Below are positions 44,487 to 55,384 of a stretch of 64,000 nucleotides of DNA, in pieces. The DNA is from Streptomyces canus (GTDB lineage: Bacteria > Actinomycetota > Actinomycetes > Streptomycetales > Streptomycetaceae). The notes below the pieces were generated by a model that saw only the letters and a list, made by a program, of their open reading frames with translations, had not been told where the DNA came from and made no database searches. Numbering within the stretch: the first letter of the stretch is position 1; each line of letters opens with the position of its first letter. The stretch spans positions 4,898,001 through 4,962,000 of the forward strand of contig NZ_JAUSWW010000001.1 of NCBI RefSeq assembly GCF_030815415.1. Direction: 5' to 3'. The translations under genes and the position numbers were made by a program.

Positions 44487-44504
44487 TGTCACATGCCTGC
44501 GTCG

Positions 44505-44951
44505 TCAGTCCTGCCGCCCCTTGGGACGCCACACCACCAACGCGCTGGTCTGCTGCACTTCCTGATACGGCACCAGGTCACGGCGGTACGACGCGTGCAC
44601 CGCCGCCTCCCGCTGCTGCATCGCCGCGGCGGCACCGTCGAGGGCGGCCTCCATCTCGGCGAGGCGGGACTGCAGCGCGGCGACCTGGTTCTCCAGTTCG
44701 ATGATGCGCTTGATGCCGGCGAGGTTGATGCCCTCGTCCTGCGACAACGCCTGCACCGCGCGGAGCAGTTCGATGTCGCGGGCCGAGTAGCGGCGGCCGC
44801 GGCCGGCGGTGCGGTCGGGGGAGACCAGGCCCAGGCGGTCGTACTGGCGCAGGGTCTGCGGATGCAGGCCCGAGAGCTGGGCCGCCACCGAGATGACGTA
44901 GACCGGGGTCTCCTCGGTCAGTTCATACGGATTGCGTCGACGGCCGTCCAT
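44505..44951 (-). CDS. hspR: HspR, MerR-family heat-shock repressor
   Basis: 148 residues. MerR-type winged helix near the N-terminus: YVISVAAQLSGLHPQTLRQY, LGLVSPDRTAGRGRRYSARD; then a coiled coil (GIKRIIELENQVAALQSRLAEMEAAL). It represses the dnaK operon and clpB by binding HAIR repeats, and in S. coelicolor DnaK is its corepressor. ATG 44951 is preferred; TTG 44960, overlapping the dnaJ stop, would add three residues. Last gene of the dnaK operon, so it controls itself. Confidence 0.93.
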   Translation of the reverse strand: MDGRRRNPYELTEETPVYVISVAAQLSGLHPQTLRQYDRLGLVSPDRTAGRGRRYSARDIELLRAVQALSQDEGINLAGIKRIIELENQVAALQSRLAEMEAALDGAAAAMQQREAAVHASYRRDLVPYQEVQQTSALVVWRPKGRQD

Positions 44952-44956
44952 CTCGA

Positions 44957-46141
44957 TCAAGCTCCCTTCGCCGCCTGGAACAGCTCCGCCCGCGGGTCCT
45001 CACCCGCGGTCGCCTCGCGATACGCCTCGAGTGCGTCACGAGCCTTCCCCGTCAGGTCCGTCGGGACACTCACCTCGACGGTGACCAGAAGGTCGCCGCG
45101 GGTGCCGTCCTTGCGGACCGCGCCCTTGCCCCGGGCGCGCATGGTGCGGCCGTTGGGCGTACCCGGCGGCAGCTTCAGCGTGACGGCGGGGCCGCCCAGC
45201 GTGGGGACCCTGACCTCGCCGCCGAGGGCCGCCTCGGTGAACGTGACGGGGACCGTGACCGTGAGGTTGTCGTCCTTGCGGCCGAAGACCGGGTGCGTGT
45301 CGACGTGCACGGTGACGTACAGGTCGCCGGCCGGGCCGCCGCGCTCGCCCGGCGCGCCCTTGCCGCGCAGCCGGATCCGCTGACCGTCCGTCACCCCGGC
45401 GGGGATGCGGACCTGCATGGTCCGGGAGGACTTGGCGCGGCCGCTGCCCTTGCACTCCAGGCAGGGGTGCTCGGCCATCAGTCCGCGGCCCTTGCAGTCC
45501 GGGCACGGGTCGGTGAGGGAGAAGCCGCCGCCGGAGCCCCGCGCCACCTGGCCGGTGCCGACACAGGTCGGGCACACGCGCGGTGTGCCGTTCTTGTCGC
45601 CGGTGCCGGAGCAGGCCTTGCACGGGGACTGCGAGGACATCCGCAGCGGCACCGTGGCACCCTCGATGGCCTCGGTGAAGCTCAGCGTGACCTCGGTGTC
45701 GATGTCCTGGCCGCGCCGGGGCTGGGTACGGGTCGTGCCCGTACCGCCCCGGTTGAACAGGCCCCCGAACACGTCGCCGATCCCGCCGCCGAAGCCACCG
45801 GAACCCCCGGCGCCACCGCCCTGCGCGCCGCCTCCGAAGAGATCGCCCAGGTCGAAGTTGAAGGAGCCGCCGCCCGCGCCCGGCCCCGGGCGGAAGCCGC
45901 CGTTGCCGAAGAGGGCGCGGGCCTCGTCGTACTCCTTGCGCTTCTTGGGGTCACCGAGGACGTCGTTCGCCTCGGAGATCTCCTTGAAGCGCTCCTCGGC
46001 CTTGACGTTGCCCTTGTTGGCGTCCGGGTGGAACTCGCGGGCGAGTTTCCGGTACGCCTTCTTGATCTCGGCCTCGGTGGCGTCCTTGGGGACGCCGAGG
46101 ACCTTGTAGAAGTCCTTCTCGATGAAGTCCTTGGTGCTCAT
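44957..46141 (-). CDS. dnaJ: Chaperone DnaJ
   Basis: 394-residue Hsp40. J-domain with HPD (REFHPDANKG), a Gly/Phe-rich linker, the zinc-binding repeat of four CxxCxGxG-type motifs (CKACSGTG, CPTCVGTG, CPDCKGRG, CLECKGSG) and the C-terminal substrate-binding barrel. It stimulates the DnaK ATPase. It starts 42 bases after grpE and ends coupled to hspR. Confidence 0.96.
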   Translation of the reverse strand: MSTKDFIEKDFYKVLGVPKDATEAEIKKAYRKLAREFHPDANKGNVKAEERFKEISEANDVLGDPKKRKEYDEARALFGNGGFRPGPGAGGGSFNFDLGDLFGGGAQGGGAGGSGGFGGGIGDVFGGLFNRGGTGTTRTQPRRGQDIDTEVTLSFTEAIEGATVPLRMSSQSPCKACSGTGDKNGTPRVCPTCVGTGQVARGSGGGFSLTDPCPDCKGRGLMAEHPCLECKGSGRAKSSRTMQVRIPAGVTDGQRIRLRGKGAPGERGGPAGDLYVTVHVDTHPVFGRKDDNLTVTVPVTFTEAALGGEVRVPTLGGPAVTLKLPPGTPNGRTMRARGKGAVRKDGTRGDLLVTVEVSVPTDLTGKARDALEAYREATAGEDPRAELFQAAKGA

Positions 46142-46183
46142 CCTCGACGCGCCCCCTTCCTGGTGTCCCGCTCAGTGGTGACC

Positions 46184-46827
46184 TCAGCCCTCCTCAGGGC
46201 CGTTGTCCTTGTCGTCCTCGGCCTGGGAGTCCTCCTCGGCCTTGACCGTCTGCGCGCCCGGCTGCGGTTCGGCGACGGCCACCCGCGCGGGGCGGATGGT
46301 GCGCTCGCCGATGCGATACCCGGGCTGCAGGATCGCCACGCACGTCGTCTCGGTGACGTCCGGCGCGTAACTGTGCATCAGGGCCTCGTGGATGGTCGGG
46401 TCGAAGGGCTCGCCCTCCTTGCCGAACTGCTGCAGACCCATCTTCGCCGCGACGGTCTCCAGCGACTCCCCGACGGACTTGAATCCGCCGACGAACTCGC
46501 CGTGGTCCCGCGCGCGCCCGATGTCGTCGAGCACGGGCAGGAGTTCGGTCAGGAGGTTCGCGACGGCGATCTCCTTGACCGTGATCCGGTCCCGCTCCAC
46601 GCGGCGGCGGTAGTTCTGGAACTCGGCCTGGAGCCGCTGGAGGTCCGCGGTGCGCTCTTCGAGCGCCTTGCGGGCCTGGTCCAGCTGGGCCGTCAGACCG
46701 GCGATCTGTGCTGTTGCGTCCCCGGCCGGGGCCGCCCCCTCCTGGGGGGCGGCCTTCGGCTCGGCGTCGTCGGGGGTCGCGCCGGAGGGGACGTCGGGCT
46801 TCTCCTCGAAGCCCGGGGTCTCCTCGG

Positions 46828-46831
<4 letters not shown>
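46184..46831 (-). CDS. grpE: Nucleotide exchange factor GrpE
   Basis: 215 residues: an acidic, Ala-rich N-terminus, a long coiled coil (GLTAQLDQARKALEERTADL, LQAEFQNYRRRVERDR), a four-helix region (LLPVLDDIGRAR) and a beta wing (TTCVAILQPGYRIGERTIRP). It releases ADP from DnaK. GTG start at 46831 overlaps the dnaK stop (GTGA). Confidence 0.95.
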
Positions 46832-48681
<1,850 letters not shown>

Positions 48682-48700
48682 GGTGATTTCCTCCAGCTGA

Positions 48701-48721
48701 CTTGAGTGGAACGGACTCAAG
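48701..48721 (-). promoter_or_regulatory. HAIR operator of the dnaK operon (perfect)
   Basis: CTTGAGT (48701-48707), GGAACGG, ACTCAAG (48715-48721): exact match to the HspR HAIR consensus, ending 20 bases before the dnaK ATG. Confidence 0.93.
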
Positions 48722-48752
48722 TGTGCATGACGTCCGCCGCTCGGTCAACAGA

Positions 48753-48773
48753 CCTGAGTCAGGGAGGCTCAAC
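48753..48773 (-). promoter_or_regulatory. Second HAIR-like repeat upstream of dnaK
   Basis: On the minus strand: GTTGAGC, seven bases (CTCCCTG), ACTCAGG; spacing is identical to HAIR with three substitutions. It fits the multi-operator dnaK promoters described in S. coelicolor. It ends 2 bases before the stop codon of the upstream gene. Confidence 0.7.
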
Positions 48774-48775
48774 TC

Positions 48776-49756
48776 TTATCCGTTCCTTACACGCAACCGA
48801 GCCCTGACCTGCGCGGACGGCTTCGCGCGGAGGAGTGCGAGTACCACGATCAGGGCACCCGCGGCCACCCAGAGGGCCCCCGACTCCGCGAGCCACCCGA
48901 GGTGCACGAGGACCCCGACGAGTACCCCGCAGAAGGCTCCCGCACCGAGGACGACGATCACGCCCTGCGGAGTGAGCCCGAGCCGTCTGAGCCGGTGGGC
49001 GAGGTGGCCGGTGCCGGTGCCGCGGCGGGTCAGGGCGACGAGGAGGACCTCGGCGGCGATCAGGGCCGTCAGCGCGAACAGCACCGCCGCGCTGGAGCCG
49101 AGCCCGTAGCCGGCCCGGGTCTCCACCGCGGCCGAGGCGAGCACGAACCCGGCGAAGAGCGAGCCGCACGAACCGAGCCCCACGCGCGCGGGCGGCCAGT
49201 TGTGCATGAGGAACCCGGTCAGCGCGGCGGCCAGCACGCTCAGCAGCACCGCGAGCCCGTCCATCACCTCGGCCGCGGCACAGGCGCCGGCCCCGAAAGC
49301 GGTGACGACCCCGACGGCCCCCGCGAGACCGTCGGCATGGTCCAGGGCCCGGAAGCCGACGGTGACGAGGGCGATCCAGCAGACGGCGAGGAGTCCTCCG
49401 GCGACACCGGTCTCCGCGTACGGCACGACACAGGCCGCCGCCACCGCCGTACCGGCGACCAGCGCCCGCGCCTTGACCCGCCGTACGTCCGCGAACAGCC
49501 CCAGCGCGGCGAGCACGGCCCCGGCGACGAGCAGCCCGCCGACGCCGGAGCCGAGGGGCGCGACACCGGTCCGGTCCCCCACGACCGCCACCAGGCAGGT
49601 CGCGAGCACCACCGCCACACCCCCGGACAGCGGCACCTTGCGGTGCTGCCGCCGTCGGTCGACGACCCCGAGCCGCAGGGCGGCCGTGCGGAGCAGTGCG
49701 GTGAGGACGGTGGCGAGAAGGAGGGCGGTCGTGGCGGCTGCGATCCCGTAGAGCAC
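48776..49756 (-). CDS. MraY/WecA-family membrane protein with degenerate active site
   Basis: 326 residues, about 9-10 TMs, organised as a polyprenyl-phosphate N-acetylhexosamine-1-phosphate transferase. Key acids are changed: the usual DD after TM3 reads LGLFADVRRV, the DNIDGLDG-type motif reads DHADGLAG, and GDSGSLF reads GSCGSLF, losing an essential Asp. HLAHRLRRLG resembles the C-terminal His motif. It may be inactive, regulatory or altered in substrate. GTG 49756. Same strand as dnaK, 94 bases upstream of its start. Confidence 0.78.
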   Translation of the reverse strand: MLYGIAAATTALLLATVLTALLRTAALRLGVVDRRRQHRKVPLSGGVAVVLATCLVAVVGDRTGVAPLGSGVGGLLVAGAVLAALGLFADVRRVKARALVAGTAVAAACVVPYAETGVAGGLLAVCWIALVTVGFRALDHADGLAGAVGVVTAFGAGACAAAEVMDGLAVLLSVLAAALTGFLMHNWPPARVGLGSCGSLFAGFVLASAAVETRAGYGLGSSAAVLFALTALIAAEVLLVALTRRGTGTGHLAHRLRRLGLTPQGVIVVLGAGAFCGVLVGVLVHLGWLAESGALWVAAGALIVVLALLRAKPSAQVRARLRVRNG

Positions 49757-49896
49757 AGGTCTAAATTAGGGGCGAATGTATCAATTTGGTACGAATAACA
49801 CGGTCAGTTCTTAAGGCAACCCTCAGCGACATAGATCACCGCACGCCTGGCTACAGTGCGAGAGACGATGCGGGTACTCTCGTAGAACTGCATAAG

Positions 49897-49910
49897 TTAC
49901 CGCTTAGTAA
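49897..49910. promoter_or_regulatory. TTAC-N6-GTAA inverted repeat, candidate TetR-type operator
   Basis: TTACCGCTTAGTAA, 54 bases before the Fe-S oxidoreductase ATG. The outer half-sites are palindromic. The pattern resembles operators of TetR-type fatty-acid-degradation regulators in actinobacteria, which would suit an ETF-linked enzyme. Inference from pattern only. Confidence 0.4.
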
Positions 49911-49963
49911 TCTCGCTCGACCCCGCTCGAAAGAACCCCATCGCAGGCCCGAGGAGCCCCGAC

Positions 49964-52231
49964 ATGCAACTCGCCGCGATCATCGTGTCGCTGGTCCTGA
50001 CCGTGGTCGGCGCGGCATTGTTCGCACGCGTCATCGCGCAGTTCGTCCGGTTTTTCATGCTCGGCCAGCCCCTGCCCGCCGGCACCCGGATCGACAACCC
50101 CTACCAGCGCAGTGTGACGCTGGTGAAGGAGTTCCTCGGCCACACGCGGATGAACCGCTGGGGGATCGTGGGCTTCGCCCACTGGTTCGTGGCGATGGGC
50201 TTCCTGACGCTGATCCCGATCCTGGGCCAGGCCCTGGGCCAGCTCTTCCAGGCCGACTTCGTCCTCCCGGTCATCGGCGGCTGGCTGCCCTGGGAGATGT
50301 ACGTCGAGTTCATCACCGTGATGACCGGCCTCGGCATCGCCGTGCTCATCGCGATCCGCCTGCTGAACCTGCCCTCGCGCCCGGGCCGCAAGTCCCGCTT
50401 CGCGGGCTCCAAGGCCTGGCAGGCGTACTTCGTCGAGTACGTCATCCTCACCATCGGCATCGTGATCTACGTGCTGCGCGGCCTCGAGGGCGCGATGCAC
50501 CACGTGGACCACTACGAGGCCGCGTTCTTCGCCTCGTACCCGCTGGTCGCCGCCTTCCGGACGCTCGACGTCCCCACGCTCCAGACGCTGGTCTACCTCT
50601 TCGCCGGCATCAAGGTCAGCGTCTCGTTCATCTGGATGATCGTCGTCTCGCTGAACGCCAGCATGAGCGTCGCCTGGCACCGCTTCCTCGCGTTCCCGAA
50701 CATCTGGTTCAAGCGCAACGCGGACGGCTCCACCGCACTCGGCGGCCTGCAGCCCATGACCTCCGGCGGCAAGCCGATCGACTTCACCGACCCGGGCGAG
50801 GACGACGTCTTCGGCGTCTCCCAGGTCGAGCAGTTCTCCTGGAAGGGCCTCCTGGACTTCTCGACCTGCACCGAGTGCGGTCGCTGCCAGTCGCAGTGCC
50901 CGGCCTGGAACACCGGCAAGCCGCTCTCCCCGAAGCTGCTGATCATGTCGCTGCGGGACCACTCGCACGCCAAGGCGCCCTACCTGCTGGCGGGCGGCGG
51001 CAAGACGATGGAGGGCGAGGAGAAGGCGTCCGAGGAGCAGCTGGCCGGTGTGCCCGCCGCGGCTCTGGCGGAGGCCGAGCGCCCGCTGATCGGCACCGCC
51101 GAGGAGAACGGCGTCATCGACCCGGACGTCCTGTGGTCCTGCACCACCTGCGGCGCCTGTGTCGAGCAGTGCCCCGTCGACATCGAGCACGTCGACCACA
51201 TCGTCGACATGCGCCGCTACCAGGTGATGATCGAGTCCGCGTTCCCGTCCGAGGCGGGCACGATGCTCAAGAACCTGGAGAAGAAGGGCAACCCCTGGGG
51301 CCTGGCCAAGAAGCAGCGCCTGGAGTGGCTCAAGGAACTCGACTTCGAGGTGCCGGTCGTCGGCAAGGACATCGAGGACCTGTCCGAGGTCGAGTACCTG
51401 TACTGGGTCGGCTGCGCGGGCTCCCTGGAGGACCGCGCCAAGAAGACCACCAAGGCCTTCGCGGAACTGCTCCACATCGCGGGCGTCAAGTTCGCGATCA
51501 TGGGCGGCGACGAGAAGTGCACCGGTGACTCGGCCCGCCGCCTCGGCAACGAGCCGCTGTTCCAGGAACTCGGCATGGAGAACGTCGCCGCGCTGAACAT
51601 GGCCTTCGGCGAGGACGACGAGGACCCGGCGACGAAGAAGCCTCGGTCGGCGAAGAAGATCGTCGCCACCTGCCCGCACTGCCTGAACACGATCGGCAAC
51701 GAGTACCCGCAGCTCGGCGGCGACTACGAGACCATCCACCACACCCAGCTGCTCCAGCACCTCATCGACGAGGGCAAGCTGCTCCCGGTGACCCCGGTCG
51801 ACGGCCTCATCACCTACCACGACCCCTGCTACCTGGGCCGTCACAACAAGATCTACACGCCCCCGCGCGAGATCATGTCGGCCGTCCCGGGCCTGCGCCA
51901 GCAGGAGATGCACCGCCACAAGGAGCGCGGCTTCTGCTGCGGCGCCGGTGGTGCGCGGATGTGGATGGAGGAGCGGATCGGCAAGCGCATCAACAACGAG
52001 CGCGTCGACGAAGCCCTCTCCCTCAACCCCGACATCGTCTCCACGGCCTGCCCGTTCTGCCTCGTCATGCTGACCGACTCGGTCAACGGCAAGAAGAACG
52101 AGGGCAAGGCCAAGGAGTCCGTCACGGTCGTCGACGTGGCCCAGCTCCTGCTGGAGTCCGTGAAGACCCCGGTGGACCCGGAAGACGCGACGGAGACGGA
52201 GCCCGCCCCGGAATCGGAACCGGTGAAGTAG
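49964..52231 (+). CDS. Membrane Fe-S oxidoreductase, EtfD-like (electron-transfer flavoprotein:menaquinone)
   Basis: 755 residues. The N-terminal half has about five TMs of NarI/HdrE-like type (heme-binding His candidates in FAHWFVAMG and GAMHHVDHYEA). Two [4Fe-4S] ferredoxin motifs follow (CTECGRCQSQCP and CTTCGACVEQCP), then two CCG domains (WVGCAGSLED..., ATCPHCLN, FCCGAGGARMWME, CPFCLVML). The layout matches Rv0338c (EtfD) of M. tuberculosis, which passes electrons from beta-oxidation via ETF to menaquinone. The C-terminus is acidic. ATG 49964 after GAGGAG. Transcribed alone. Confidence 0.85.
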   Translation: MQLAAIIVSLVLTVVGAALFARVIAQFVRFFMLGQPLPAGTRIDNPYQRSVTLVKEFLGHTRMNRWGIVGFAHWFVAMGFLTLIPILGQALGQLFQADFVLPVIGGWLPWEMYVEFITVMTGLGIAVLIAIRLLNLPSRPGRKSRFAGSKAWQAYFVEYVILTIGIVIYVLRGLEGAMHHVDHYEAAFFASYPLVAAFRTLDVPTLQTLVYLFAGIKVSVSFIWMIVVSLNASMSVAWHRFLAFPNIWFKRNADGSTALGGLQPMTSGGKPIDFTDPGEDDVFGVSQVEQFSWKGLLDFSTCTECGRCQSQCPAWNTGKPLSPKLLIMSLRDHSHAKAPYLLAGGGKTMEGEEKASEEQLAGVPAAALAEAERPLIGTAEENGVIDPDVLWSCTTCGACVEQCPVDIEHVDHIVDMRRYQVMIESAFPSEAGTMLKNLEKKGNPWGLAKKQRLEWLKELDFEVPVVGKDIEDLSEVEYLYWVGCAGSLEDRAKKTTKAFAELLHIAGVKFAIMGGDEKCTGDSARRLGNEPLFQELGMENVAALNMAFGEDDEDPATKKPRSAKKIVATCPHCLNTIGNEYPQLGGDYETIHHTQLLQHLIDEGKLLPVTPVDGLITYHDPCYLGRHNKIYTPPREIMSAVPGLRQQEMHRHKERGFCCGAGGARMWMEERIGKRINNERVDEALSLNPDIVSTACPFCLVMLTDSVNGKKNEGKAKESVTVVDVAQLLLESVKTPVDPEDATETEPAPESEPVK

Positions 52232-52244
52232 CCCGTACGCCACT

Positions 52245-52284
52245 GCGACGCCCCCCACGCCCACCTGGGCGTGGGGGGCGTCGC
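52245..52284. terminator. Strong terminator after the Fe-S oxidoreductase
   Basis: Perfect 18-bp inverted repeat, arms 52245-52262 (starting GCGACGCCCCCC) and 52267-52284, loop ACCT, 14 bases past the stop codon. Confidence 0.85.
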
Positions 52285-52385
52285 TGTTCGGATGCGGCCC
52301 AGGCGCCCGGCGATGTCACTGGCGAGGCCGCCGTCTTGTCGTAGGGGGCGACGGCAACCTCGCTCAAGGACTCAAGGAGTGGACG

Positions 52386-52769
52386 ATGAACCTCGCGCTG
52401 TGGATCGGTGCCGCACTGCTCGCCGCGGTCGCCCTGACCGGTGGCGTCACCAAGACCTTCGTGCCGCGGGAGAAGCTGGCCGCGGCCCCCGGCGGGGGCT
52501 GGACGGCACAGGTGAGCGTCGGCTTCCTCAAGAGCCTCGGTGTCCTCGAACTGCTGGCCGCCGTCGGCCTGGTCCTGCCCGCCGTGGTCGACATCGCCCC
52601 GGCCCTGGTGCCGGTCACCGCCGTCTGCTGGATCCTGCTGATGGCCGGTGCGATGATCACCCACGGCCGGCTCGGCGAGGCGAAGTTCGTGGTGCTGAAC
52701 TCGGTCTATCTCGTGCTCGCGGTGTTCATCGCGTGGGGCCGTTTCGGCCCCGAGTCGTTCACCGGCTGA
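52386..52769 (+). CDS. DoxX-family membrane protein
   Basis: 127 residues, four TMs, DoxX-like (MNLALWIGAALLAAVALTGGVTK..., VSVGFLKSLGVLELLAAVGLVLP). It is 43 bases upstream of an ECF sigma factor; such pairs are common for ECF41-type sigma factors, where the neighbour is a likely target or regulator. AAGGAGTGG precedes the ATG. Confidence 0.82.
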   Translation: MNLALWIGAALLAAVALTGGVTKTFVPREKLAAAPGGGWTAQVSVGFLKSLGVLELLAAVGLVLPAVVDIAPALVPVTAVCWILLMAGAMITHGRLGEAKFVVLNSVYLVLAVFIAWGRFGPESFTG

Positions 52770-52812
52770 CAGGGCGCGAGAATGGGGAACACCGTCGGCC
52801 GAGGAGAGCGGC

Positions 52813-53730
52813 ATGAGCAGGACCAGGACCGAGGAGTTCCAGGAACTCCGGCCGCTGCTCTTCTCGATCGCCTACCGGATCCTGGGCAGCGTCAGCGAGG
52901 CCGAGGACGCCGTCCAGGAGACCTGGCTGCGCTACGAGGCCTCACCGACCGAGCCCCGCTCGGTCAAGGCCTATCTCTCGGCCGCGGTGACCCGGGTCTC
53001 GATCAACGTGCTCCGCTCCGCCCGCGTCCGGCGCGAGGCCTACGTCGGTCCGTGGTTCCCCGAGCCGCTGCTCGCCGACCCCTACCAGGACCCGGAGCGG
53101 TCGGCGGAGATGGCGGACTCGGTGTCGACGGCGGCCCTGTTGCTGCTGGAGCGGCTGTCCCCGCTGGAGCGGGCGGTGTTCGTACTGCGGGAGGTGTTCG
53201 ACTTCGGCTTTCCCGAGATCGCGTCGGCGGTGGGGCGCTCCGAGGCGGCGTGCCGCCAGCTGGTGGTGCGGGCGCGACGCCACATGGCCGAGGGCCGGCC
53301 CCGGTTCGAGGCGAGCCGCAAGGAGCGGACGGAACTGGCGTCGCGGTTCTTCCAGGCGCTGCGCGAGGGCGATGTGGACGGCCTCCAGGAACTGCTCGCC
53401 GCCGAGGTGACGCTGGTCGGCGACGGCGGCGGCAAGGCCCCGCAGCTGGCCAGGGCCGTCGTCGGCGCGCGGAACGTGGCCCGGCTGCTGGCCGACGTCT
53501 TCCCGCGGATGGCCCGGGCCGCGGTGACCTTCGAGCCGCACGAGGTCAACGGCGAGCCGGGGGCGGTCTTCCGGGACCGGGACGGCAAGGTGCTCCACAC
53601 CATGGTCCTCGACGTCCGCGACGGGCGGATCCGGACGATCCGCAACGTCATCAACCCTGACAAGCTCCGGCACCTGGGCCCCGTGGCGGATCCCTGGGCG
53701 GTCCACCGCGAGGTGCGGAACACACCGTGA
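52813..53730 (+). CDS. ECF41-type RNA polymerase sigma factor with SnoaL-like C-terminal domain
   Basis: 305 residues. Sigma-2 (FSIAYRILGSVSEAEDAVQETWLRY) and sigma-4 (LSPLERAVFVLREVFDFGFPEIA) are followed by a C-terminal NTF2/SnoaL domain (about 185-305). The ECF41 hallmarks WFPEPLL (linker), DGGGK (SnoaL part) and NPDKL (C-terminal) are all visible. In ECF41 the extension replaces a separate anti-sigma factor. Same operon as DoxX. Confidence 0.88.
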   Translation: MSRTRTEEFQELRPLLFSIAYRILGSVSEAEDAVQETWLRYEASPTEPRSVKAYLSAAVTRVSINVLRSARVRREAYVGPWFPEPLLADPYQDPERSAEMADSVSTAALLLLERLSPLERAVFVLREVFDFGFPEIASAVGRSEAACRQLVVRARRHMAEGRPRFEASRKERTELASRFFQALREGDVDGLQELLAAEVTLVGDGGGKAPQLARAVVGARNVARLLADVFPRMARAAVTFEPHEVNGEPGAVFRDRDGKVLHTMVLDVRDGRIRTIRNVINPDKLRHLGPVADPWAVHREVRNTP

Positions 53731-53892
53731 CACGCACGCCTCGGCGGGCCTGCCCGGACCAGCGCTGCGCCGACGCCGTCACGGCGCCCGGGCCCTTGCT
53801 CGCAAACCCCGGCTGAACTCCCCCTTAACCCCGGGCTCGAACGCGTGCATCATTGCCGAGGTTCGTTGTCGATGATGCTGACGAGGTGTGCG

Positions 53893-55188
53893 GTGCGCGT
53901 GCGAATGGCCGGGGCGGGTACGGCGGTGCTCTGCGGCGCCCTCCTGCTCGTCTCCTGCGGACCCACCCAGCACGCCGAGAGCGCCGGCCACGGCACGCCG
54001 CCCGTGCGCGCCGCGAACGCCCCCGCGAAGCTGCCCGTCCCGCGCGGCAAGGGCAGCGATGTCGCCGACGACTTCAACGGCGACGGCCACCGGGACCTCG
54101 TACTCGACGACCTGGTCAAGGCACAGGCGCACGCGGACGACGCGGGCATCGGGATCGTCTACGGGAGTGCGCGCGGACTGACGCCGGGAGCGCGGCAGTT
54201 GCTGAGTCCGGCGAAGCAGGCCGTCGCCACCAAGGGGCAACTGCCCGCCGTGTTCGAGGCGGAGGCCACCTGCGACCTCGACGGGGACGGCTTCACGGAC
54301 CTCGTCGTGTCGACCGACCCGCCCTACGACGGCCAGGGACAGCCGCCGGTCCCCCTCCAGGTCCTCTTCGGCTCCCCGTCCGGCCTCACCGGCAAGGCCG
54401 TCAAGCTCGTCGTCCCGGCGCGCGCCCGGGCCGGCAACGACTGGCCGGACCAGCCGGTGTGCGGGGACTTCGACGGGGACGACGCCCAGGATCTCGTCCT
54501 GCACGCCTCGGGCTCCCGACTCACCTATCTGCGCGGCCCGTTCACCCAGAAGGGCGCCCCGAAGGCGGCCACCGCCCCCGTCCCCGCCCCCGGCGAGCTC
54601 CCCACGGGCCCGGCCACCGACGTGAACCGCGACGGATACGACGACCTGGTCGTCCGTACGGCGGACGGCACCGCCACCTCCGCCCTCGTGCTCGGCGGCC
54701 CCGCCGGCCCGACCCGCACCGGCACCCTCCTGCCGGCCGGCATCGACGTCGCCCTCGGCCGCTTCGGCAAGGGCAAGGCCCTGGACGCGGTGATCGGCGC
54801 GATGGACGGCACCGCCCTGCGCTACGACCTGCCCACCGCCGCCCGCGCCACCCTCTCCTCCCCCGGCTCCATGCTCGACACGGCCGACTTCGACGGCGAC
54901 GGGCTGAGCGAACTCGTCTCCAGCGGGTCGCGGATCAAGGTGTTCCGAGGCCGTACGGCCGGACTGTCGGCGTCGGGCATGGTGACCGTCGAGCCGGGCG
55001 CCGTGGGCACCACCCGGGTCCTCTCGGTCGGCGACTTCGACGGGGACGGCCGGGCGGACCTCGCGGTGCGCACGTACCAGGGCGAGACCAAGGACAGCGT
55101 CGCGGTCTTCCCCGGGGCGAGGAAGGGGCTCCTGAGCACCGAGCCGACGGTCGCCTTCTCCACCTCGGAGTTCCTGGAAGCCGGCTGA
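53893..55188 (+). CDS. FG-GAP/VCBS-repeat lipoprotein (copy 1 of 5)
   Basis: About 431 residues, lipobox LLLVSC near the N-terminus, then seven-bladed integrin-alpha-like beta-propeller repeats with calcium loops (DFNGDGHRD, DLDGDGFTD, DFDGDGLSE, DFDGDGRAD). Surface-anchored; binding partner unknown. GTG 53893 is preferred (GAGG six bases upstream); ATGs at 53872 and 53875 are in frame. The most divergent member of the tandem set and the only one with a lipobox. Confidence 0.82.
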   Translation: MRVRMAGAGTAVLCGALLLVSCGPTQHAESAGHGTPPVRAANAPAKLPVPRGKGSDVADDFNGDGHRDLVLDDLVKAQAHADDAGIGIVYGSARGLTPGARQLLSPAKQAVATKGQLPAVFEAEATCDLDGDGFTDLVVSTDPPYDGQGQPPVPLQVLFGSPSGLTGKAVKLVVPARARAGNDWPDQPVCGDFDGDDAQDLVLHASGSRLTYLRGPFTQKGAPKAATAPVPAPGELPTGPATDVNRDGYDDLVVRTADGTATSALVLGGPAGPTRTGTLLPAGIDVALGRFGKGKALDAVIGAMDGTALRYDLPTAARATLSSPGSMLDTADFDGDGLSELVSSGSRIKVFRGRTAGLSASGMVTVEPGAVGTTRVLSVGDFDGDGRADLAVRTYQGETKDSVAVFPGARKGLLSTEPTVAFSTSEFLEAG

Positions 55189-55384
55189 GCCCGGTCGTCC
55201 CCGGCCGTCACAGGGGCCACAAAAATTTACCGAACTCACGTACAACCCTTACGCCCCGACAGAGGTCTCCTGTGCGCCGACCGACCTGTGTAGCCGAGGA
55301 GTACTCCCGGCGAACACGGCCGGTCCGCCCCCATCGACTGTGGACGCCCCGCCGGGCGTCCCCGCATGCCGCAGGAGAACCCGC

